Below the pieces are notes generated by a model. The model made no database searches. It was given only the letters and a program-made list of their open reading frames with translations, and had not been told where the DNA came from. A stretch of 64,000 nt of DNA. It comes from Bacteroidales bacterium (GTDB taxonomy: Bacteria; Bacteroidota; Bacteroidia; Bacteroidales; UBA10428). Positions within the stretch are counted from its first letter, which is position 1; each line of letters starts with the position of its first letter. The DNA lies in the NCBI GenBank assembly GCA_016929525.1, contig JAFGIP010000034.1, positions 1-64,000 of the forward strand. The letters are read 5' to 3'. Positions 43,609 through 53,866 of this stretch are shown here, one piece after another. A program made the translations under genes and the position numbers.

Positions 43609-45417
43609 TTATTCTTTCACTATTTTAGTTGTAAATACTTCTCTATCGGTATAAATGCTAATAATATATATACCATTATTAATCGTTGACAGATCGATCT
43701 CTATGTTGTTTTGTTCTGTTTCAGTTATATTAAGAACTGTTTTTCCTGTTATATCGGAGATCTTTATATGCTGAATATTTTTTCCGACAGATTCAAAGTA
43801 CATTTTACCATTTGTCGGGTTTGGATAAACTGAAATTTCATTTTGAGATACATCTTCAATTCCAACGCAGGTGATTACAGTGACAGAAATCTCATCGGTG
43901 CTTTCGCATTGGTATTCATTTGTAACAGTAACAGAATAAGTTCCTTCTGCTGCAACTTCAATAGTCTGGGTTTCTTCAGTGGTGCTCCACAGATAAGTTT
44001 CGTAACCAGCTCCTGCATCCAGAACAGCAGAAGAGCCATCACAAATTTCAAGATCTTCTCCTAAATCTGCCTGAGCTGCAGGTTGTGTTTCGAAAGCACC
44101 TAAATCATAGGTTTCACCAGCCATCCTTGGAACACCTGCCAGGTCAAGTTCGGGGAAATAATCCAATGTATCTTTCCCGGCATCGATACAGGGTGAAGAA
44201 CATGCAAGTCTGAAATCACCACTTGAGGAATTGAGCCATTCAGGATCAACATCTAAATTATTAGCATGAGTTACTATGGTATCATAATCACCTAGGCCGC
44301 CTTCAATATCATTATTATAAAATTTCATGAGTGAGTCCGGCGAATCAATATAAATTTGCTCGTAATCATGGTCTAAGTCCGTATTCGTGCCGATTATATT
44401 GTTGGCAAAGTAAACACTGTCGTTATCACATCCTATGGAGTATGCTCCGCCGTTATTCCCGGAATAATTGTTAACGACAGTATTATTTATATGATAACCA
44501 CCGGCATAGTATTTAATTGCTACAGCGCCACCATTACCTTCAGCAACATTATTGATAAACAAGTTATTAACAATATAAGGCTGACAGTGGCCACTTACAA
44601 TCATAGCTCCCCCCGTAAAATTACAATAGTTTTCGTCAAATACATTGTTATATACATAAGCGTCGGAATATCCGGAGATTTTTACAGCACCACCGCCTCC
44701 ATAAGATTCATCATACCAGGATTTGTTTTTCTTAAAATAGCAATTAGAAATAATTGTCTGATCAAAATATTCCTCATCTTCATAACATCCTATATCAATT
44801 GCACCGCCTCCGGTATCCTCGGTATCAAAGTTTACTGCATTATTATCAATAAAAGTACAGTGATCGATTAAAGCGGTAGCATCATAGGAGATTCCTATTG
44901 CTCCACCATGATAATAACAGCTGTTATGCATGAATAAAGAATTTTCAATTATTGCATATGAATAATACGTAAGGCTGAAAACCCCTCCTCCATAGTAATT
45001 GTCAAATTCACGGGCATAATAGAATGCGCAGTATGAAAAGTGAGATGTGTCATTGTCATCCATACTTCCGTCTGAGTTGTCAAGTTCGATTCCATCCCAT
45101 GCGACATGAGAAAAATTATAATAACCTGTGGTATCGGCCACTGTATAGACAATGGTATCACCAACAGCACCTTCAGATATTAAGGTTCCCTGAACGGTAA
45201 TTTTATGAAAACCGTTGAACATAATTACAGCTCCCCGCTCTATGGTGAGAGTTATATCGTCCAAAATTGTCAGAGATGCATCGACAAATACCGTATCGTA
45301 GCTCCAGGTCGTATTTGCATCGATAGTGTCATTTGTTTCATTCACAACATAATTTTGAGAATGAACTAAGTAGCTAGTTGTTAACAAGCATGTTAAGAGT
45401 AAAATAATCTTTCTCAT
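43609..45417 (-). CDS. Secreted beta-helix protein with T9SS sorting domain
   Basis: A 602-aa protein. The signal peptide is 'MRKIILLLTCLLTTSYLVHS'. Residues ~95-385 have repeated 'GGGAIxI', 'xxNNxFxxN' and 'GGAxxxxxD' units of a right-handed parallel beta-helix, as in polysaccharide lyases and adhesins. About 440-510 form an Ig-like segment with 'ICDGSSAVLDAGAGYETYLW'. The C-terminus shows 'ISVYPNPTNGKMYFES' and ends 'TKIVKE', the type A sorting signal. No catalytic residues can be assigned. It is probably attached to the cell surface or released after T9SS export. Confidence 0.88.
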   Translation of the reverse strand: MRKIILLLTCLLTTSYLVHSQNYVVNETNDTIDANTTWSYDTVFVDASLTILDDITLTIERGAVIMFNGFHKITVQGTLISEGAVGDTIVYTVADTTGYYNFSHVAWDGIELDNSDGSMDDNDTSHFSYCAFYYAREFDNYYGGGVFSLTYYSYAIIENSLFMHNSCYYHGGAIGISYDATALIDHCTFIDNNAVNFDTEDTGGGAIDIGCYEDEEYFDQTIISNCYFKKNKSWYDESYGGGGAVKISGYSDAYVYNNVFDENYCNFTGGAMIVSGHCQPYIVNNLFINNVAEGNGGAVAIKYYAGGYHINNTVVNNYSGNNGGAYSIGCDNDSVYFANNIIGTNTDLDHDYEQIYIDSPDSLMKFYNNDIEGGLGDYDTIVTHANNLDVDPEWLNSSSGDFRLACSSPCIDAGKDTLDYFPELDLAGVPRMAGETYDLGAFETQPAAQADLGEDLEICDGSSAVLDAGAGYETYLWSTTEETQTIEVAAEGTYSVTVTNEYQCESTDEISVTVITCVGIEDVSQNEISVYPNPTNGKMYFESVGKNIQHIKISDITGKTVLNITETEQNNIEIDLSTINNGIYIISIYTDREVFTTKIVKE

Positions 45418-46250
45418 AATTCGATTTTTTAATTTTTAATTATTATTTAATACAAAGATTCATTTATAAATAATTCTTAAAGCAAAGTACTACAAGAGTA
45501 TTTTGAATGAAAGGTATCGTAACCGATAAGCCGACTTTTAAAATAGTAACAGCTGTATTCATTTCTAGTAAAAACAAAGATCCATCTAGAATTATGAAAA
45601 GAAATACTATTATGGATAACCTTACTAACTTTAGTTTCAGAAACTACTTTGCCATCCCGACACATTTTTGTATCAGGTTTGATACAATTCTGATTTTCAG
45701 CTATGGTCCGACTATTATATATCTTCCAGTTAACTTCTTTTCTTAAACTTACCATTCCGACTTTATAATAAAATTCCAGTTTAAATGTTAAATGCTTTAC
45801 TTATTATGGGAGAGGCGTTTTGTTTAGGTAGGAATAGCAATATTTATTATTCTGTTAATTAGAGATTACAATTGATGAAATATTGTAAGGTTTTATTCCT
45901 TATATATATTATTGACTATAAATAAATTTAAGAAGAATTTGAGATGAGTTGGGATAAAAAGCGATGATTAATATCACTTTTAAATGTGATTATTTCCTTT
46001 AAGAATGGAACCTTTCAAGATTTTTTTGAGCAAATCCAAATAATAGTTGAAATATTAGTAAAAGATCTAATTAATATATAAAATAGGCTGTACTTAAAGC
46101 ACGTTAGAGAAATCAGGGTGAGGAGTAACTAAATGATAATATTTCAGTTTATAATGAAATTCGATAGTCTTCCTTATGAATATCGGAATTACAATGATTA
46201 TAATAGTGCTATTAAGACAGCCGGTTATTTTTATTTCTGAGATTAGGTTT
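45418..46250. other. Longest gene-free stretch (833 bp)
   Basis: AT-rich with no convincing gene. Short open frames exist on both strands near 45480-45755, but they overlap each other and show no recognisable motif. A 35-codon frame at 46133-46240 is preceded by AGGAG (46111-46115). The region separates the T9SS protein from the glycoside hydrolase block. Confidence 0.5.
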
Positions 46251-47291
46251 CTATTTAATTACACTCCCTTTATAATAAGTATCGTCCATAGCATCCTGAA
46301 AAGCTTTTAGTGCTTCAGGACTAGAGTTAACCCTCCAGTCGAGTTCCTTTTTAATGTGAAACCAGGTGAATATTTTAATACGGGGGTATTCAGTCTTTAT
46401 CTTATTAAAAGCATCAGTAATCCAAGCAGCTTTATCGATACCATCGTATTCAAATTCGCAGGATGCAAATTCGGCAATCATCATGGGCTGGTCTCCAAGA
46501 ATAGCGCAATCGTCATAAAGTTTTCTGAAACAGTTGTCAAAATCTCTATATGGGCGGTTACCACCCCAGGGATCCTTGGGATACCAGTTATAAGCATCCA
46601 AACCAATCCAGTCGACATATTCATCACCAGGCCAATAATTGGCGACAGCATTCCATTCTTCTTCTTTTAAATCGATTGATGGTCCGTGAGGTACCCATAA
46701 CCATTTAACATTATCTGCACCAATTGCTTTAAAACGGTCAACAACATATTTCCAGACCGCAACAACTCTTTCCGGTCCATCATTCTCAGCTCCGTTTTTA
46801 TTTCCACTCCATACATACCAGTTTCCGTTAAATTCATGCATAAACCTGATCAGTACAATTTTGCCATACTCTTTTGCCGCGGTAGCGAAACTATCGATGT
46901 AAGCATCGTGTTCACCATTCAAAACTTCTTCAAAGCCATGGAACCCGGTTGAATCAACCGGCGCAGTATTATAATTCTCAGATGGCCAGAAAAGTTCCCA
47001 GGTGATATGCGGGATGATTCCATTTTTATATGCTTCTTTACAAGCTTCTGTTGGGAATGGTTCTTCCCATGTAGGGAACCAGACGACCGATCCTACTTCG
47101 TGGTCAATAAGTTCTTCAAATCCTTTAATAGCAGAAATGCCATCACCGGGGAAATATCCGTTTTCGGCTGCTGTGAACATACCTATTACACAACCATCCC
47201 AGGTACCGTCAATTTCTTTTTTCTGACAGCTGGTAGAAAACAATAAACCTGTTAAGCAGAAAATTAGTATTGCCTTCGCTGATTTTTTCAT
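46251..47291 (-). CDS. Glycoside hydrolase family 26 (beta-mannanase-like) lipoprotein
   Basis: A 346-aa lipoprotein; the signal peptide ends near Cys22 (SCQKK). The GH26 barrel has 'LIRFMHEFNGNWYVW' with acid/base Glu153 and 'MIAEFASCEF' with nucleophile Glu274, both at the expected places. 'WIGLDAYNW' is also typical. GH26 enzymes are mainly beta-1,4-mannanases, with some beta-1,3-xylanases and lichenases, so the substrate is probable but not certain. It is probably on the periplasmic or outer surface. It sits near a GH-A lipoprotein and GH3 in the same direction, suggesting stepwise breakdown of a plant or algal glycan. Confidence 0.9.
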   Translation of the reverse strand: MKKSAKAILIFCLTGLLFSTSCQKKEIDGTWDGCVIGMFTAAENGYFPGDGISAIKGFEELIDHEVGSVVWFPTWEEPFPTEACKEAYKNGIIPHITWELFWPSENYNTAPVDSTGFHGFEEVLNGEHDAYIDSFATAAKEYGKIVLIRFMHEFNGNWYVWSGNKNGAENDGPERVVAVWKYVVDRFKAIGADNVKWLWVPHGPSIDLKEEEWNAVANYWPGDEYVDWIGLDAYNWYPKDPWGGNRPYRDFDNCFRKLYDDCAILGDQPMMIAEFASCEFEYDGIDKAAWITDAFNKIKTEYPRIKIFTWFHIKKELDWRVNSSPEALKAFQDAMDDTYYKGSVIK

Positions 47292-47442
47292 AAGGGTTAA
47301 TTTAAGTTATAATGATTTATTATGGATTATAAACATTGATGATTCGAAATATATAGCATTTAAATTGTCATGCGTAGTAATAAACTGCCAAAGTCAAAAA
47401 AGCCAAATTTCTTTCATTTTCCATGCGGCAATATTACAGCTA

Positions 47443-48732
47443 TTATTCTTTTATAAAGAAAGGCACATTACCTGTTGCTGCATTATCATTACCATCTAAT
47501 ATGAAAGCAAAAATACGGTATGGGCCTTCTTTATTTGGTGTCTTAAATATGTATTCCGGCGAATAATCGATAGTATCAGAAAAAACAGGTTCCGGACGTT
47601 CTTCATAATCTCCACCACTTCGATATGAGGCAGGGTCATCAGGTAAAATATTTACCACCATTTGAAGCGTATCATTCTCTTTGTCATGAGCATAAACCTG
47701 AAATTTATATTCACTGCCTTTTTTCAGATATACATTTTGATATCTTGATTGACCATCGATGAATATTGAATCGATACTAGGTGATCTGTTGTCAGGCCAC
47801 TTTTCGTTCCATACATAATAAAGAACATCTGTCATTTCAGTTTCTTCACCACTTTCTAAAAGTAATCCGTACCATGTAGGGGTTCTTTCCTGCTTATATC
47901 CCCAAACGAAAGCGAATGATCCCAGGTTTTGCTTCCTGTTTCTTGAAACGGCTTTTTCCCAACGCTGAAGAATGGTTTTGGCCTTTTCTGTGCTGGTTTG
48001 TTCTATCGCAATATCCCATTCAGTTCTACTGACTTCCCAATGACCGGTTGCTCCCCATTCAGTTATAGCATAAGGGCCAGACCATTCAGCTCTTTTGATT
48101 TGTTCCGGGAGTGTAATAATACTGCCATATTCTTGAATTGAAATAAAATCGAGATCAGGACAACGGTTTTTAACTTCTTTAACTACATCGGGATTAAATC
48201 CTGCCAGTGTAGTTGTTGTCGGATGGTTTTTATCCAGTTCATGTATCATTAAGGATATTTCATTCGCAGCATCAAACACTTTAGGATTTGTATAACCAAG
48301 GTTCAATTCATTCCCTATAGCCCAGGCAAGCAGTGCCGGATGGTCTTTGTATTTTAAGATCTTTTCTTTGATTTTTGTTTTTTGCTCATTAACTGCAGCA
48401 GTATCATTATAGTCAAAACCGTGTCTTTCTCTTTGCACATCAAGCCCGAGCATCACAAGAAGCCCATTTTTTTGTGCCTCATCCAATACATTCCGGGCAT
48501 TATCTGTTCTCCAGACTCTGAGCGAATTTGCCCCAAACTCTGCCAGTTTTTCTATACTTCCTTTGTCAATGCCTGCTCCTTTAATAAAAAATGGTTTATT
48601 ATTAACAAGCAATTCATAGTTGCCATTTACATTGATAACTACTACTTTTTTTGGCCCGTATTCATCTTTTGGCTGGCAGGAAATCAGGGCAAGTATTATT
48701 AATAAAGATAATTTATAAAACCACTTCATCAT
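47443..48732 (-). CDS. Clan GH-A glycoside hydrolase-like lipoprotein
   Basis: A 429-aa protein. The lipobox is 'ALISC' with Cys19. A TIM barrel like the catalytic half of GH2/GH5 enzymes spans ~40-315. 'LLAWAIGNELNLG' holds the acid/base candidate Glu142 and 'YAITEWGATGHWE' holds the nucleophile candidate Glu225, with strands around them as in clan GH-A. The C-terminal 100 residues are an Ig-like domain. I cannot pick the family with confidence; GH2 TIM-barrel-like or GH5-like are the options. It is 152 bp upstream of the GH26 gene in the same direction. Confidence 0.8.
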   Translation of the reverse strand: MMKWFYKLSLLIILALISCQPKDEYGPKKVVVINVNGNYELLVNNKPFFIKGAGIDKGSIEKLAEFGANSLRVWRTDNARNVLDEAQKNGLLVMLGLDVQRERHGFDYNDTAAVNEQKTKIKEKILKYKDHPALLAWAIGNELNLGYTNPKVFDAANEISLMIHELDKNHPTTTTLAGFNPDVVKEVKNRCPDLDFISIQEYGSIITLPEQIKRAEWSGPYAITEWGATGHWEVSRTEWDIAIEQTSTEKAKTILQRWEKAVSRNRKQNLGSFAFVWGYKQERTPTWYGLLLESGEETEMTDVLYYVWNEKWPDNRSPSIDSIFIDGQSRYQNVYLKKGSEYKFQVYAHDKENDTLQMVVNILPDDPASYRSGGDYEERPEPVFSDTIDYSPEYIFKTPNKEGPYRIFAFILDGNDNAATGNVPFFIKE

Positions 48733-48855
48733 CTGGTTAAAATTTAATTATTACTCAAATTTAACCAATTCATTCATAATAATCATTCAGTTTAATCTGC
48801 ATTTATAAAACGAATTAAAAGGCTTTAAATTATAATTAATGTACAATAAAAGTAT

Positions 48856-48880
48856 GGGTATTACCATCTCGGAAATACCC
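48856..48880 (-). terminator. Possible terminator of the GH3 gene
   Basis: GGGTATT (48856-48862) and AATACCC (48874-48880) form a 7-bp stem. On the minus strand it is followed by ATACTTTTATT, 26 bp beyond the GH3 stop. The T-run is weak. Confidence 0.45.
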
Positions 48881-48905
48881 TTACGAATATTAAATAATAT
48901 GCAGT

Positions 48906-51242
48906 TTACCTGTGGATTTTTATATCCTTTGCTTGTTCAACTACAGACAAAACTTCCTCTTCGGTAATTCTGCCTCCTGAAATATACGGATACTTTATAA
49001 TTGGCATATGTAACAAAAATGGATTACCTATAATTTCTTCAGGATTATCAAATCCCTTTTTCATTAATGGGTCAACCAGATGTTTTGTTTCAGGAGTATT
49101 CATAAAGGTAGCCATAAAAGTAAGCTTGTCGAAACCGAGTGGATACAGTTTTGAATTGTATAGATTCACTTTAATCTTTTGACGAATATCGGCAGATGAG
49201 GCTCCGATAAGAATTTCAAAATCACCCGACTCAGCAACCCACTGATGAATTGAAGGATCGTAGAATGATAAATCCCTCAGATCTAATTCAAAAGATATTT
49301 CTTTTGACTCCCCTGTTTCCAGTTCAACTTTACTAAAAGCTTTTAATTCTTTTGGAGGTCTGTCATACCCTGAATTAAGATCATGAATATAGAGCTGAAT
49401 AACTTCTTTGCCTTTAATATCACCTGAATTGGTTATATTAACTTTCACTTCAAGAATATCTTCGTCAGTAAGGGTGTCTTTATTAACCTTTATATCTGAA
49501 TATGCAAAACTGGTATAAGATAAACCATGTCCAAACGGGAACAGAGGTTCTATATTTTTAGACTCATACCATCTGTAACCAACATAAATTCCTTCACCAT
49601 AAATAACCTTACGGTTTTCACCGGGGAAGTTGAGATGCGATGGAGTGTCTTCCAACCGAACCGGAAATGTTTCGGCAAGTTTGCCTGAAGGATTTACAAT
49701 GCCAAAAAGTATATCTGCAGTAGCACCGGCACCTGCCTGCCCTCCAAGCCATGTTTCAAGAATAGCAGGAACATCATTCACCCAGTTCATTGCAATTGCT
49801 GATCCGTTTATAAGAACAGCCACGGTGTTTGGCTGGACTTTTAGTACTTCTTCAATTAATATGTTTTGTGACGGAGGGATATTAATATGCGATCTGTCAA
49901 AACCTTCAGATTCATATGACTGAGGCAAACCGATAAAAACAAGTGCTATATCCGTTTTTTCTGCCAAAGCTTTTGCTTCTTCAATTAATGACAGATCATT
50001 ATCATCCGACAGACTATAACCCGGAGCATAGCTTACTTTCATTTGTTTGCCTGCTCGCGCGGTTATTTCAATAAGTGCAGTATCAACCTTAGTAGGGTTG
50101 ACCTCGGAACTGCCATTACCCTGAAAACGCGGAGCTTTAGCAAATTCACCAATAACTGCAATTTTTTTGTATTTGTCTTTTGATAGCGGGAGTAGGTTAT
50201 TATCATTTTTTAATAAAACAATTGATTCGGTTTCAACCTGTTTAGCAAAAGCATGGTGTTCGTCAACTGAAAATGTAACATTTTCTTTCTGGAGTTCTTT
50301 GGCTTTTAATGTCACCGTAAGAATTTCTTTTACCAGTTCGTCAAGCACTGCTTCATCGAGTTCTCCGGTTTTAACTGCTTCTACTATCAAGGTATCAGTG
50401 ACACCTTCACAGCCAGGCATCTGGATGTGCATCCCTGCTTTAACTCCTGCAACACGATCAATTACCGATACCCAGTCGGAAATTACAATACCTTCCGATC
50501 CCCACTGGTCTTTTAAAACATCGGTAAGAAGATATTTGTGTTCAGTACCGTAAATCCCGTTAATTCTATTATAGGAAGCCATCACTGTCCAGGGTTGGCC
50601 TTCTTTTACTGCAATTTCAAAGTTTGGAAGATATATCTCATGCATAGCTCGTTCTTCAACCTCGGAACTCATAACCATTCTCATAAACTCTTCGTTGTTC
50701 AATGCATAATGCTTAAGTGATGTACCAACGCCCTGTTCCTGCATACCTTTAATATATGCAGCTGCTATTTTTCCTCCAAGTATCGGGTCTTCCGAAAAGA
50801 ATTCGAAATTACGGCCACCCAAAGGGGAACGTTTAATATTTACACCTGGGCCTAGAAGTACATTAACATCAAGGCTTTGACATTCAATAGCAATTGCCTT
50901 ACCAACCTTATAAATAAGATCAGTATCCCATGATGCTGCAAGAGCAGAAGCTGTAGGGAAGCATGTTGCAGGATGCTGATCACCATATCCTCCTACGTCG
51001 CTTGTTGGTGCTTTTCGCAATCCATGAGGACCATCGGCAAGCCATATAGAAGGAATTCCAAGTCGCTCAATAGGCTTGGTTGTCCAGGAATCTCTGCCTG
51101 AACACAGGGATGCTTTTTCTTCCAAAGTCATCTGGGAAATTAGATCGTCAACTGTATCTGATATCATTTCTGATGTCATTTGCGCTTTAAGTGAAGTGGC
51201 AATCACAGTAACTGCAACAGAAAGTAATAGTTTTTTTATCAT
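48906..51242 (-). CDS. Glycoside hydrolase family 3 (beta-glucosidase-like)
   Basis: A 778-aa exported enzyme; the signal peptide is 'MIKKLLLSVAVTVIATSLKA'. The GH3 N-terminal barrel shows 'GIVISDWVSV' with nucleophile Asp256, 'LADGPHGLRK' and 'SLKHYALNNEE'. The C-terminal alpha/beta sandwich shows 'SIVLLKNDNNLLPL', and a fibronectin type III-like domain ends the protein. GH3 enzymes release terminal beta-glucose, beta-xylose or related sugars. It is probably the exo-acting partner of the GH26 enzyme. A -7 box lies at 51279. Confidence 0.95.
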   Translation of the reverse strand: MIKKLLLSVAVTVIATSLKAQMTSEMISDTVDDLISQMTLEEKASLCSGRDSWTTKPIERLGIPSIWLADGPHGLRKAPTSDVGGYGDQHPATCFPTASALAASWDTDLIYKVGKAIAIECQSLDVNVLLGPGVNIKRSPLGGRNFEFFSEDPILGGKIAAAYIKGMQEQGVGTSLKHYALNNEEFMRMVMSSEVEERAMHEIYLPNFEIAVKEGQPWTVMASYNRINGIYGTEHKYLLTDVLKDQWGSEGIVISDWVSVIDRVAGVKAGMHIQMPGCEGVTDTLIVEAVKTGELDEAVLDELVKEILTVTLKAKELQKENVTFSVDEHHAFAKQVETESIVLLKNDNNLLPLSKDKYKKIAVIGEFAKAPRFQGNGSSEVNPTKVDTALIEITARAGKQMKVSYAPGYSLSDDNDLSLIEEAKALAEKTDIALVFIGLPQSYESEGFDRSHINIPPSQNILIEEVLKVQPNTVAVLINGSAIAMNWVNDVPAILETWLGGQAGAGATADILFGIVNPSGKLAETFPVRLEDTPSHLNFPGENRKVIYGEGIYVGYRWYESKNIEPLFPFGHGLSYTSFAYSDIKVNKDTLTDEDILEVKVNITNSGDIKGKEVIQLYIHDLNSGYDRPPKELKAFSKVELETGESKEISFELDLRDLSFYDPSIHQWVAESGDFEILIGASSADIRQKIKVNLYNSKLYPLGFDKLTFMATFMNTPETKHLVDPLMKKGFDNPEEIIGNPFLLHMPIIKYPYISGGRITEEEVLSVVEQAKDIKIHR

Positions 51243-51278
51243 CTCCGTACTTTAATAATTATCCGTTTGTTATACTGT

Positions 51279-51286
51279 CAAAGATA
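51279..51286 (-). promoter_or_regulatory. -7 box of the GH3 promoter
   Basis: On the minus strand this reads TATCTTTG, a TAnnTTTG match 37 bp before the GH3 ATG. A -33 box is not clear. Confidence 0.5.
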
Positions 51287-51498
51287 AGTCAAAGCAGATG
51301 ACTATTAAAGCTAATTAATTCTATTTCAATAGGACAAGGCTATGACAAAAACAGCATACTTACTATTTCTTATTTGAATTTCCTGATATTGATGTAATGC
51401 ATTTTCTCAGGAATAACATTTATTTTAAATTCAAAAAGAGATAAAATGATCTGATAAAATATAATTTGTGAAAGGTTTATTTTAAGTCTTTAATATTA

Positions 51499-53664
51499 TC
51501 ATACTTCAATATCGTGGTGTGTTTCCAATAAGATTTTAAGCATTTTGATGGCAGCAATAGTAACTGAAGTACCAGGGCCAAAAATAGCGACTACTCCTGA
51601 ATTATAAAGAAACTCATAATCCTGTGCAGGGATTACACCACCTGCTATGACCATAATATCATCTCGTCCTAATTTTTTTAATTCCTCTATGACCTGAGGG
51701 ATCAATGTTTTATGTCCGGCAGCAAGACTGGATACACCCAAAATATGCACATCATTTTCTACAGCCTGGCGGGCTGCTTCAGCCGGTGTTTGAAAAAGTG
51801 GTCCTACGTCAACATCAAAGCCTACGTCTGCATAGCCTGTTGATACAACCTTTGCACCACGATCATGACCATCCTGTCCCATTTTAGCTACCATAATTCT
51901 TGGTTGGCGTCCTTCTTTTTTAGCGAATTGTTCACAAAGTTCCCGTGCCTTTTTAAAGTTAGGATTTTCGGAAGTCTCGGCAGAATATACACCGGAGACT
52001 GAGCGAATAACCGCTTTGTATCTTCCAGCAATTTCTTCAATGGCATAAGAAATTTCTCCCAGAGTTGCCCTTGCTTTGGCTGCTTCAACTGACAGTTCAA
52101 GAAGATTACCTTTTCCTGATCGGGCTGCTTCGGTAATTTTATATAAGGTGTTTTTAACAATATCATTATCGCGTGATTCTTTAAGTTCTTTTAAACGACG
52201 TATTTGAGCTTCACGCACTGCTGTATTATCTACTTCAAGAATATCAATTGGATCTTCCTGTTCAAGACGGAACTTGTTTACACCAATAATGCTATCCTTA
52301 TTGGCATCAATACGGGCCTGTTTTCTTGCGGCAGCTTCTTCAATTCTCATTTTAGGCACCCCGGTTTCGATAGCTTTTGCCATACCTCCAAGTTTTTCTA
52401 TTTCCTGAATATGCTTCCATGCTTTATGAGCCAGTTCATGAGTAAGTGATTCAACATAGTACGAACCTGCCCATGGATCAACACTTCTGCATATTTGGGT
52501 TTCTTCCTGTATGTATATCTGGGTATTTCTGGCAATTCGGGCAGAAAAATCAGTAGGTAATGCTATTGCCTCATCAAGTGCATTGGTATGCAAAGACTGG
52601 GTATGTCCCAGCGCGGCAGCCATTGCTTCAACACATGTTCGGGCAATATTATTAAAGGGATCCTGTTCTGTGAGACTCCAGCCTGACGTCTGCGAATGGG
52701 TGCGCAACGCTAGCGATTTAGGATTCTTCGGATTGAATTGTTTCACGAGTTTTGCCCATAGCATACGGGCTGCGCGCATTTTTGCTATCTCCATAAAATG
52801 ATTCATTCCCACAGCCCAGAAAAATGACAACCGGGGAGCAAAAGAATCGATATCCATACCAGAATTTACTCCTGTTCGAAGGTATTCCAAACCGTCGGCA
52901 AGAGTGTAGGCCAATTCAATATCGGCAGTAGCCCCGGCTTCCTGCATATGGTAACCGGAAATGCTGATGGAATTGAATTTAGGCATATTCTTCGATGTAT
53001 ATTCAAATATATCCGCTATAATACGCATCGACATTTCAGGCGGATAGATGTAAGTATTACGAACCATAAATTCCTTTAAGATATCGTTCTGGATTGTACC
53101 ACTCAGTTCTTCCAGACTGGCTCCCTGTTCAAGGCCTGCAACAATGTAAAAAGCCATTACCGGCAATACAGCACCATTCATAGTCATTGAAACCGACATT
53201 TTATTTAAAGGGATCTGATCAAAAAGAATTTTCATATCGAGTATGGAATCTATGGCTACACCGGCTTTACCGACATCACCAACTACTCTCTCATGATCAG
53301 AATCGTAGCCCCGATGTGTTGCAAGATCGAAAGCAACTGATAAACCTTTTTGACCGGCAGCAAGGTTTCTCCTGTAAAAAGCATTTGATTCTTCTGCAGT
53401 AGAAAATCCGGCATACTGTCTGATAGTCCAGGGGCGCATCACATACATGGTGGAATAGGGGCCTCTGAGGTAAGGACTAATACCGGCAGCATAATCGAGA
53501 TGCTCCAAATGCAACAGATCTTCCTTTGTATAAACCTGCTTAACAGGGATCTGTTCTGCCGTAATCCAATCCGCAGATATATGATTTTTCCTATCCCAAT
53601 CGGCAATATTTAGCTTCTTTCCCTCGGTTTTTTTAATGTTTATCTTACTAAAGTCTGGCTTCAT
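51499..53664 (-). CDS. mutB: Methylmalonyl-CoA mutase, large (catalytic) subunit
   Basis: A 721-aa adenosylcobalamin enzyme that interconverts succinyl-CoA and methylmalonyl-CoA. The N-terminal TIM barrel has '[20 protein letters not shown]' and '[17 protein letters not shown]'. The C-terminal cobalamin domain carries '[11 protein letters not shown]', whose His is the lower axial cobalt ligand, and '[12 protein letters not shown]'. It pairs with the small subunit (57653-55767), but a GH2 gene is interposed. It serves the propionate route of Bacteroidota fermenters. 202 bp separate it from the GH2 gene, and a palindromic element lies in that gap. Confidence 0.97.
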   Translation of the reverse strand: MKPDFSKINIKKTEGKKLNIADWDRKNHISADWITAEQIPVKQVYTKEDLLHLEHLDYAAGISPYLRGPYSTMYVMRPWTIRQYAGFSTAEESNAFYRRNLAAGQKGLSVAFDLATHRGYDSDHERVVGDVGKAGVAIDSILDMKILFDQIPLNKMSVSMTMNGAVLPVMAFYIVAGLEQGASLEELSGTIQNDILKEFMVRNTYIYPPEMSMRIIADIFEYTSKNMPKFNSISISGYHMQEAGATADIELAYTLADGLEYLRTGVNSGMDIDSFAPRLSFFWAVGMNHFMEIAKMRAARMLWAKLVKQFNPKNPKSLALRTHSQTSGWSLTEQDPFNNIARTCVEAMAAALGHTQSLHTNALDEAIALPTDFSARIARNTQIYIQEETQICRSVDPWAGSYYVESLTHELAHKAWKHIQEIEKLGGMAKAIETGVPKMRIEEAAARKQARIDANKDSIIGVNKFRLEQEDPIDILEVDNTAVREAQIRRLKELKESRDNDIVKNTLYKITEAARSGKGNLLELSVEAAKARATLGEISYAIEEIAGRYKAVIRSVSGVYSAETSENPNFKKARELCEQFAKKEGRQPRIMVAKMGQDGHDRGAKVVSTGYADVGFDVDVGPLFQTPAEAARQAVENDVHILGVSSLAAGHKTLIPQVIEELKKLGRDDIMVIAGGVIPAQDYEFLYNSGVVAIFGPGTSVTIAAIKMLKILLETHHDIEV

Positions 53665-53796
53665 AAATGACCTTTTTTATCTTATTTGAATAGATTCGAT
53701 ATTATGTCTAATTTCTTATAGTTATAAATGGGGAATATATCTGTTTAATATTTTGTGAGATTTTGTGCTTTGTGTATTAGTGGCTGATAAAATTTT

Positions 53797-53824
53797 GCCA
53801 CAATTCCGATAACTATCGGAACAC
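53797..53824. repeat. Palindromic element TTCCGATA..TATCGGAA, copy 1
   Basis: Perfect arms TTCCGATA (53804-53811) and TATCGGAA (53814-53821) around AC. Read on the minus strand, the flanks GTG and TTGTG match the second copy at 63786-63813, so about 26 of 28 bases agree. It lies between the GH2 and mutB genes. Confidence 0.65.
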
Positions 53825-53866
53825 TAAATCGCAAATAAACACCAAAGCTCACACCCGAATTATATT

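Noticed and set aside
45477-45755. Opposing short open frames of 79-92 codons
   Set aside because: They overlap on both strands in an AT-rich gap and have no recognisable motif, start context or promoter. Most likely chance.
49731-49745. Third copy of the CCTGCCTG palindrome
   Set aside because: Only one arm is present and it lies in GH3 coding sequence, so it is chance similarity.
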